Assembly (NCBI GenBank): GCA_016787285.1
Contig: JAEUUV010000007.1
Span: forward strand, 1 to 35,364
Length of the DNA stretch: 35,364 nt
Source of the DNA: Saprospiraceae bacterium
GTDB lineage: Bacteria > Bacteroidota > Bacteroidia > Chitinophagales > Saprospiraceae
Direction: 5' to 3'
In this document: in pieces, positions 26,696 through 35,100 of the stretch
Position numbering within the stretch: the stretch's first letter is position 1
Layout of the letters: each line of letters opens with the position of its first letter
Made by a program: the position numbers and the translations under genes
Notes under the pieces: generated by a model
Database searches by the model: none
Told to the model about the DNA's origin: nothing
The model's input: only the letters and a program-made list of their open reading frames with translations

Positions 26696-26702
26696 CATCC
26701 AC

Positions 26703-26852
26703 CCCGGCAAACCCCTGCAAATCCGCCTCGACCACGCCGACGGCACCACCGACACCTTCGATGTGCTGCACAGCTACAACGAGCAGCAGATTGACTGGGT
26801 ACGGGCAGGCAGTGCGCTGAACAAGATTCGGACGGAGATGGGGGTGAAGTAA
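26703..26852 (+). pseudogene. Remnant of the aconitase 3' end
   Basis: The last 50 codons of acn, including the TAA stop, in the same orientation and without frameshift but lacking a start and the first ~700 codons. Compared with the intact gene it has GAC for GAA (D/E), AGC for TCC (Ser) and GCA for GCG (Ala), plus one change at its first few bases. Confidence 0.93.
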
Positions 26853-26890
26853 TTGATTCGATTCTTTCGATTGAGCCGATTGGTTCGATT

Positions 26891-26930
26891 GCCGGCTGTT
26901 CGCGCGTGGGGCGCGGGCAGCCGGTTTTTT
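26891..26930 (+). terminator. Duplicated acn terminator, now ending the ABC-3C operon
   Basis: Same stem and six-T tail as the acn terminator, with GT instead of AC in the loop. It is the first terminator after the ATPase stop codon. Confidence 0.82.
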
Positions 26931-26972
26931 CATGCCGACACATTTGCCGTCCGGATTTTTCCCGCCCTTGAA

Positions 26973-26980
26973 TACCTTTG
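26973..26980 (+). promoter_or_regulatory. -7 box for apaG
   Basis: TACCTTTG matches TAnnTTTG and lies 37 nt before the apaG ATG, just past the duplicated terminator. Confidence 0.5.
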
Positions 26981-27017
26981 CTGCCACCCGCTCACAGCCA
27001 AACAACAACGGCGCACG

Positions 27018-27404
27018 ATGGAGACGCTCACCACCAACCACATTACCGTCAGCGTAGAGACGGAGTACCAGCCGGAACATTCCAATCCGCGCACGGGCAA
27101 ATACATTTTCGCGTACCACATCAGCATCGAAAACGGCAGCCTGCACACCGTGCAGTTGTTGCGCCGCCACTGGCTCATTCAGGATGCCTGCGGCACCCTG
27201 CGCGAAGTGGAAGGCGAGGGCGTGGTGGGGCTGCAGCCGGTGCTGGCGCCCGGGGCGGCGCACCGGTACTCGTCGTTTTGCAACCTCGATACCGATACCG
27301 GAAAAATGACGGGTGCCTACCTGATGGCGCGCACCGACGACGGCTCCATGTTCGAGGCCAATATTCCCGAGTTTGTGATGTTGGCGCCGTTCAAACTGAA
27401 TTGA
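27018..27404 (+). CDS. apaG: ApaG-domain protein
   Basis: 128 aa, the usual ApaG length. The single fibronectin-III-like domain is complete: ITVSVETEYQPEHS, KYIFAYHISIENGS, VQLLRRHWLIQDACG, GEGVVGLQPVLAPGAAHRYS and TGKMTGAYLM. ApaG proteins are linked in enterobacteria to Co2+ resistance and Mg2+ efflux; their molecular role is unclear. The start METLTTNHI is chosen because the longer open frame reads back through the acn terminator. It would have been the direct downstream neighbour of acn before the cassette arrived. It converges with the next gene. Confidence 0.93.
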   Translation: METLTTNHITVSVETEYQPEHSNPRTGKYIFAYHISIENGSLHTVQLLRRHWLIQDACGTLREVEGEGVVGLQPVLAPGAAHRYSSFCNLDTDTGKMTGAYLMARTDDGSMFEANIPEFVMLAPFKLN

Positions 27405-27418
27405 GCCGGGTAAAACAA

Positions 27419-28906
27419 TCAATCGGAAGTTGGTTGTGGGTATTCAAGGGACGGTTCAAGCCGGCCTTTTTCCTGTGCTTTTTTCAAAAGCCATTGGTAC
27501 TCGAAAATATCGGAATTTGCCTGGATTTGGGATATGATTGTCTTCGCCCTCAGGATATTGCCGTTCGGGCAACGGTAAAGACGTGCCAAGGCATTCAGGA
27601 ACAACCGGAGAGCATGGAGCCGTTCCGGATTAACTTTGTGGGAAATGTTCCGGTTCAAAAAAAGCCGGAATGCGTCCATCCGGTAGGGAAATAATTCCGA
27701 ATTGAGTTCATAAAGGATTTGGAGTTCAAGGACTCGTATAAATTGCTGGACACTGGTATCCGGTATCTTTTGAGGCAATGCATCCAACGCTTTTTCCTGG
27801 GATCCTGTATAGAAGTGGTAACGGGCCAGATTGTAACGAAAATAGGCGTCATCTTCTGTTTCTCCGGCAATTTTGTTTTTATGCTCTTGCAATATTTCCA
27901 GAGCAACCTCCGAATATCCGAGCATCAAGGCGACTTTAACAACAGATTCCAGGGTTTGAGGCAGAATCTTGTCGTGGTAATACAGGTGGCCGTTAGCCAT
28001 GTTATCCCGGGCAACTTCCAGATACCGCATGCCTATGTCCGGATTTTTACTTGCATTGAACCAGATGAGCAGAATATTTCGGAGTATAGCCCATCCTCGC
28101 TTTTTGTCTTCATCCAACAGACTTACCTCATTTTTCTTCAGCCAAAACACTAATTGTTCAAATACCGGCAAATCCGGTTTTTTGGAGGCCGATAACCAAT
28201 TGTATTGATTTCCGAGGTACAGCAGAGGATTCTCCTGGTTGATGCTTTCCGCAAAAGGCTGTTCCTTCAGGATGTGCAGGGTCAATTCAGAGGGCTTAAA
28301 CTCAAATCGGTCGCTGAATGCGGAAGCGGACGTAGTCAGATCCATCTTCGATATCTGATAAAACAGGTAAAGCGCCTCAAAGGCCTCGTTGAATGGTAAA
28401 TTCGGTGTTTTAAAGGCTTGCATAATTTGTTGATCTACTTCACAAACGCATAATTGCACCTGATACAGGTAACGGATCGCCCCCCCCGTAGCAGCCTGTG
28501 CCAATATCTGACGCGCCTCCGTCAAGGCCGCATCGCTGTATTTTAACAATTGTCGTTTTTGAAAAGACCGGGCTAATCTTAATTGCTTTTCCAATTCATT
28601 TGCATGGAGTCGGTTCTCCTCCATGGAAAGGAAGTTCAACACATGCTGGTGAAGTTCTGCGATGTATTTTTCCAGCCTCCGATTTGGGAGGGGTGTCCCT
28701 GTAAAAAAAACCTGGGGCAATGTTGAAACATTTGTACTGCTATTGGCAGGTTGATTGATCCATTCCAGGCTGATATCCAGCAAATGCAACAAATTATCGG
28801 CTTTTTTGCCGTTCAAAAAGTAAGGCGATGATACGTATTTTCGTAGCCGTCTGCGTTCAGGGGCGGTCAAGGTCTGGAGAATCCTGAATAAGCGTTCAAA
28901 GCCCAT
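27419..28906 (-). CDS. Conserved-looking helical protein of unknown function
   Basis: 495 aa with no signal peptide or membrane segment. It opens with MGFERLFRILQTLTAPERRR and SPYFLNGKKADNLLHLLDIS. The rest is predicted mostly helical, with TPR-like spacing in parts (ILQEHKNKIAGETEDDAYFR; LARYHFYTGSQEKALDALPQ). I do not recognise a family with an assigned function. It is AT-richer than most genes in the window, though less so than the ABC-3C cassette. It could be a scaffold protein. It converges with apaG (14 nt between the genes) and is divergent from the adhesin. Confidence 0.78.
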   Translation of the reverse strand: MGFERLFRILQTLTAPERRRLRKYVSSPYFLNGKKADNLLHLLDISLEWINQPANSSTNVSTLPQVFFTGTPLPNRRLEKYIAELHQHVLNFLSMEENRLHANELEKQLRLARSFQKRQLLKYSDAALTEARQILAQAATGGAIRYLYQVQLCVCEVDQQIMQAFKTPNLPFNEAFEALYLFYQISKMDLTTSASAFSDRFEFKPSELTLHILKEQPFAESINQENPLLYLGNQYNWLSASKKPDLPVFEQLVFWLKKNEVSLLDEDKKRGWAILRNILLIWFNASKNPDIGMRYLEVARDNMANGHLYYHDKILPQTLESVVKVALMLGYSEVALEILQEHKNKIAGETEDDAYFRYNLARYHFYTGSQEKALDALPQKIPDTSVQQFIRVLELQILYELNSELFPYRMDAFRLFLNRNISHKVNPERLHALRLFLNALARLYRCPNGNILRAKTIISQIQANSDIFEYQWLLKKAQEKGRLEPSLEYPQPTSD

Positions 28907-29151
28907 ATTCTTGGTTTACTGAAAAAATGGCAGATCGAATCAGAAATTGTCTGTAAAACCATGGGCAAAATGCAGCGTATCTGCCCTCTTATGACCAGTT
29001 TTATTCCAATATCGGGCAAATAAACACCAGTCAAGGGTTATCAAACCATGTTCAAACCCTCTTTTTTTGTCCATATTTTCGCCAAAGCCAATGCTTTATT
29101 TTTGTCACTCCCCAAAAATGATCTTGTACTTTCACCGTAAATGCTCCTGTT
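28907..29151. other. Divergent intergenic region upstream of the adhesin
   Basis: 245 bp of AT-rich DNA between the unknown gene (-) and the adhesin (+). Apart from a -7 box at 29097 I see no RNA gene, hairpin or repeat here. Confidence 0.6.
29097..29104 (+). promoter_or_regulatory. -7 box for the adhesin
   Basis: TATTTTTG matches TAnnTTTG, 47 nt before the ATG. A TTTG at 29066-29069 is too far upstream (27 nt) to be a standard -33 element. Confidence 0.4.
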
Positions 29152-32100
29152 ATGAAACATTGTTACGTCCCCCATTTGCTCGTCGGAATACTACTCTTTG
29201 CAGTGTCCAGTCCGAGGGCTCAATGTCCGATAACCGTTAATGCCGGCGACGACATATTGCTCTGCTCCCCCGCGCCATCGGTACAATTAAACGGAGATAT
29301 TTCAGGCGACTACTACGATTTTGCCTGGTCGCCAACCACCGGCATGAGCAATTCCAAGTCGCTTACACCCACCGTCACGGTGAATCAAAACAGGGAGTAT
29401 GTGCTGACTGCGCGAAAAATTATCAGCGAGATCAATCTGGTCGAGAACGGCGATTTCGAGTCGGGAAATACAGGCTTTTCCACCGACTATCTGTACAGCC
29501 CGGGAGACGTTTCGTCGCAGGGAACCTACGACGTTTCCCCAGGTGTCGTTTATCCGTACTCCCCGCCGGCGTTCAATTGTACCGATCACTCGGGTAGCGG
29601 CAATATGCTTTTTGTACATGCCGACCTGATAGCAGGTAGTGAAACCTGGTGCCAGGTAGTTCCGGTGACTCCCAATACTGATTATTTTGTCTCCGTCTGG
29701 ATCATGAATATGAACACTACATTCAATCTGGACATGCGGGTAAACGGAACTACGATCGGCACATTCAGTTACAATGCGGGGCCAATTTTGCCGTTTTGCC
29801 AGTGGCACCAACTGGCCCAAGTGTGGAACAGTGGAAATAACACTACCGCTACACTTTGCTTTGTGCGCACCCCCACTTATCATGCCTTTTACGGCCTTGA
29901 CGATATTTCTTTTTCCCCAATGTGCTCCGTTACAGACACTGTCGCCATTCGGGTGACCAATGTGGTCGCTGCAGCCTCCCCCGCATTGGTCACCCTCCCC
30001 TGCGAAGGCTACGTCACCACACTCAGCGGTCAAGGCTCCAGCACAGGGCCGGGCATTATACACAACTGGGAAACCGCCGACGGCCATATTCTTTCCGGAC
30101 AAAACACCCTGAACCCGACCATTGACGCACCCGGGACCTACACCCTGACGGTGACGCTGGAAGACGCACTCGGCCCCTGCACCAAAACGGCTACTGTAAC
30201 CATGAAACCCGGCGAACCCCTCCAACCCTGGATTCAGGACCCCGGGCCGTTGGACTGCAACAACCCCACTCAAAACCTGCTGGCTCAGGCCAACCTGCCG
30301 GGTACTAAAACCTACCAGTGGACGGCCGGGCCGGGCGGGAATATTGTCTCCGGGACCAATCAGGCCGTGGCCAAGGTGGACCAACCCGGCGAGTACACGG
30401 TGCTGGTGACGATGGCACTGACCGGCTGCACCGCCACCGCTTCTATTCAGGTGGGCGCTGAAAACCTGCCCACGGCTGCCGTCGCCCCTCCGGACACACT
30501 TCAGGCGCTGCCCGATACGATACAACTTTCGGGTACGGTAACACCTGCCAATGCCAATGTGCACTGGAGTACCCCCGACGGCCGGATTGTATCCGGCGCT
30601 AATACCTTGTCGCCGTTGATCTCGGCGCCGGGCACGTACGTGCTCACCGTCACGCACCCGACGACAGGATGCACGGCTACAGCCGTCGTAGTGGTAGCGG
30701 CAACCAACAACTGCTCCATCAGCGTGGATGCCGGGCCGGATCTTCTCCTGTGTGCACCAGCGCCGTCCGTTCAACTCAGCGGAGACATTTCAGGCGATTA
30801 CTACGATTTCGCCTGGTCGCCTACCACCGGTATGAGCAATTCAAAGTCGCTTACACCTACTGTGACGGTGAATCAAAACATGCAGTATGTGCTGACCGGC
30901 AGGAGAGTTATCAGCGAAATCAATCTGGTCGAGAACGGCGATTTCGAGTCGGGAAATACCGGCTTTACCACCGATTATCAGTATAGCCCGGGAGACGTCA
31001 CGGCACAAGGCACCTACGACATTTCCACGAATGTAGTTTTCCCGTATCCTCTCTCACTCAATTGCACGGACCATTCCGGCAGCGGCAGTATGCTTTTTGC
31101 ACATGCCGACCTGGTGCCGGGTAGCGAAACCTGGTGCCAGACAGTTCCGGTGACTCCCAATACCGATTATTATTTTTCCACCTGGATTCAGCCTACCAAC
31201 CATGTTGTTACGTTGAATTTGCAGATAAACGGGGTAGTTGTAGCCGCTTATGCCCACAACCCCGGGCCAAATTGGCAGTTTTGCCAATGGTATCAGGCAG
31301 CAGGCATCTGGAACAGCGGAAACAATACTACCGCATCCCTTTGTATCGTACGCACCCCCACTTATCATGCCATTTACGCCATTGACGACATCTCTTTTTC
31401 GCCAATGTGCAGCGCCACAGATACCGTTGCCGTTCGCGTCACCAATGTAACCGCTACCGCCTCTCCCGCATTGTTTACCATCCCCTGCGAAGGTTTTGTC
31501 ACCACACTCAGCGGTCAAGGCTCCAGCACAGGGCCGGGCATTACCTACAACTGGGAAACCGCAGACGGCCATATTCTTTCCGGACAAAACACCCTGAACC
31601 CGACCATTGACGCGCCCGGCACCTACACCCTGACGGTGACGCTGGAAGACGCGCTCGGCCCCTGCACCAAAACGGCCACTGTAACCGTGAAGCCCGGCGA
31701 ACCCCTCCAGCCCTGGATTCAGGACCCCGGGCCGTTGGACTGCAACAACCCCACTCAAAACCTGCTGGCTCAGGCCAACCTGCCGGGTACTAAAACCTAC
31801 CAGTGGACGGCCGGGCCGGGCGGGAATATTGTCTCCGGGGCCAATCAGGCCGTGGCCAAGGTAGACCAGCCCGGTGAGTACACGGTGCTGGTGACGATGG
31901 CTTTGACCGGCTGCACCGCCACCGCATCCATCCAGGTGGGCGCCGAAAACCTGCCCACGGCTGCCGTCACCCCTCCGGACACACTTCAGGCGCTGCCCGA
32001 TACGATCCAACTTTTTGGTTTGGCCACACCTGTCAATGCCGAGGTACACTGGAGTACCGCCGACGGCCAGATTGTATCCGGCGCTAATACCTCGTCGCCG

Positions 32101-35100
32101 CTGGTTTCGGCGCCGGGCACATACGTGCTCACCGTCACGCACCCGACCACGGGTTGCACAGCCACGGCCAGTATAGTGGTGGTGGCCGAAGACAGCTGCC
32201 CTTCGGGTGTGTTTGCCGGAGCGGATGACTTGGTGTGCCAACCCGGCCAGAGCACGCAACTGAGCGGCGCGATTTCCGCCACCTGGTACGACGCCGTTTG
32301 GTCGCCGGCACAGTACCTGTCCGACCCTTCGGTGCTCAACCCGGTAGCCACTGTTGCACAAAACACCGAGTTTATCTTGTCCGCCCGGCTGTATCAGCCC
32401 ACCCGGAACCTGTTGGTCAACGGTAATTTTGAAGCCGGCGGCAGTGGTTTTTCCAGCGACCTGATGCCCAACCCGACCGACCTGAGCCTGCCTGGACGCT
32501 ACGCGGTTTTGCCCAATGCCGCGACAGCCGATCCCGTGCTGCCCGCTTGCGGCGACCATACCTCCGGCGCCGGCAACCTGCTTGCGGCCCGCCTGCCTGC
32601 GTCGCCGGGGGCGCAACACCTTTGGTGCCAAAACGTGGCGGTCAAACCCGGCACAGAATACCTCTTGTCGGCCTGGGCACTGCGGCTGGCCGGTAACCCG
32701 GTTCTTGATTTGCAGATCAACAACACCGTGCTGGAAACCCTGAGCCTGCCCCCGGATTCCTGCGTTTGGCATCATTGGCGCAGCGTCTGGCACAGCGGGA
32801 TGAGCACGACGGCCGAGGTGTGTATCGGCGCTGACGGCGGTGGCGCATTGGCACTGGACGACCTGTTTTTCACCCCCCTGTGCATGGAGCGAGACACCGT
32901 TTTGGTGCTGATAGCCGACCAGCCGGTGGTGGCTGTGGCTTCAACACCAGGCGTGTTGAATTGTACAGTGCAAACGCTTGCGCTGAGCGCCGCCGGCTCC
33001 AGTACTGGAATGTACCACTGGAACACAGCGGACGGCAACATTATAGCCGGAGCGGAAACGCCGAATCCGACCGTAGACGCCCCGGGAACCTACTTGCTGA
33101 CGGTAACGGACGCAGCCAACGGCTGCACGGCCACCGCCGAAACCGAAGTGAGCGAGGATGTGGCTGCGCCACAAATCAGCGTATTGCTGCCGGCTGTACT
33201 GACCTGCGCCGTCACCACACTGGCGTTACAAGGAACAAACGCTGCCCCTTCAGGTAGTTTTTCCTACCTGTGGACGGCGTCTAACGGCGGAAATATCGTC
33301 TCCGGCGGAAACACCCTCAAGCCGGAAATCAACGCAGCAGGCACCTACAACCTGCTGGCCACCAATACAACCAACGGCTGCACGGCTGTGGCCGAAACAC
33401 AAGTGGATGCCGACGGTGATGAACCGGATGCCGCTCTTTCCGTAGCAGGAACACTGGATTGCAATTTCACGCCGGTCAATCTGACCAATACCTCCAACAC
33501 CGATCCTGCCCTGCTTGATCACAACTGGACGGCGCCCGACGGCGGCACTGTGAACACCGGTGCCAATCCGGTGCTGGCAGCCGGGCAGCCGGGCACATAT
33601 TTACTCACGCTGACGAACACGCAAAACGGCTGTACCACCACCGCCGAAGCCACCGTCGGACAGGACGATCCTGTGGTTGCCGACCTGATCACCCAAAGTG
33701 ATGCTACCTGCTTCGGCGCTTCCGACGGGTCACTCAGCGTTTCCGGCTCGGGTGGCGACGGTGTGTTCACCTACCTGTGGGATAATGGCGAAACGAACAG
33801 CAGCCTTTTCGGACTTCCGGCCGGGACTTACACGGTTACTGCAACAGATGAGCGAGGATGTACGGCAACCGGAGTGTTTATTATCAATCAACCCGACATA
33901 CTCCAACCCAATGCAGTTGCTACGGCAATTACGGCGCCGGGCGGCTCCGATGGTACGGCCTCGGCCAATCCTGCCGGCGGCACCGGGCCTTACACGTTCG
34001 AGTGGACGGGCGGCTCCACCAGCCAGACCATCATCGGCCTCTCCGCCGGTAATTACACCGTGACCGTCACCGACGCCAACGGCTGCACCGCTCAGCAGAC
34101 CGTCAATGTCTTCGGCGGCGCCTGTGATCTGGCCGCACAAACCACCTCCAACGACCCGGCCTGCCACGGCGGCACGGGCGGTACAGCCACCGCCATACCC
34201 GGCGGCGGCACCTCGCCTTTCACCTTCCTGTGGAGTAACGGCCAGACGGGCCAGACCGCTACCGGCCTTGGGGCCGACACCTACACCGTAGTCGTCTCCG
34301 ACGCCAACGGCTGCACCGTGGACGCCGATGTCACCCTGAGCGAACCGCCACTGCTGACCCTGAACCAAGGCACTGTGTCCGATGCTTCCTGTCCCGACAC
34401 ACCCGACGGATCCGCTACCGTGATCCCCGGCGGCGGAACGGGAAATATCGCCATCACCTGGAGCAACGGCGAAACCGGCCCGACGGCCAACGCACTTCCC
34501 GCCGGCCCGCACACCGCCACGGCTACCGACGAAAACGGCTGTACAACCGAACTGACTGTAACCGTGACGGCCAACGACACCGAAGCCCCGGTACTCACCG
34601 GCGGCCCGGTAACCCTGCCCCTTGGCCCGGCGGGTGTCATCAGCCTGACCCTGCAAAACCTCGGCGTGACGGCCACCGACAACTGCGAACTGGCCGGAGA
34701 CGACATCGTGCCGCCCAATTTCGACTGCCTGCAGTTGGGCACACACACCGTAACCGTCACGGCCTACGATGCCGCCGGCAACAGCAGCAGCCTGAACATT
34801 CAGGTAAAAATTGTGGATGACCTAGCCCCGCAGGTAACCTGCCCGGCCAACATCGTGCAGTGTGCCGACAACCGCACCGTGCAGTACCTGGCCCCTGTGG
34901 CCACCGACAACTGCCTGATGCTCGGCGGATTTTTTGAACTGCTCGAAGGACTCCCCAGCGGCTCGCAGTTCCCCACCGGCACCACATTCACGACGTACAC
35001 GTTCACCGATGCCAGCGGCAATGTAGGCGGCTGCTCGTTCACGGTCACCATCCTGACGCCGATCACAGTGGCGGTAGACGAACTGGCCCACGACGTGGGC

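Larger units (their letters stand above)
23712..26702 (+). mobile_element. Inserted ABC-3C cassette between duplicated acn tails (no recombinase)
   Basis: A 2991-bp segment lies exactly between the two 228-bp direct repeats. It contains a promoter and three overlapping genes and ends 7 nt after the last stop codon. It is clearly AT-richer than the flanking genes. No integrase, transposase or short target-site duplication is visible. Recombination between the repeats would remove 3219 bp and leave an intact acn gene. Confidence 0.75.
26703..26930 (+). repeat. Direct repeat, downstream copy: acn 3' end plus terminator
   Basis: Gap-free partner of 23484-23711 at a constant offset of 3219 bp, with 220 of 228 positions identical. 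Homology stops at a T-run followed by CATGCC here and AGGTTT in the upstream copy. Confidence 0.97.

Noticed and set aside
23712-26702. Transposon or integrase-driven island
   Set aside because: No transposase, recombinase, terminal inverted repeats or short target duplication is visible. The flanks are long direct repeats of a host gene, so homologous exchange or an integrase acting in trans is more likely.
26853-27017. N-terminal extension of apaG by 55 residues
   Set aside because: The extension reads through the duplicated acn terminator and the -7 box. The internal ATG at 27018 gives the normal ApaG length and N-terminus.
29302-32793. Long minus-strand frames opposite the adhesin, alike in sequence to each other
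   Set aside because: They mirror the tandem duplication of the plus-strand adhesin and have no family features of their own.
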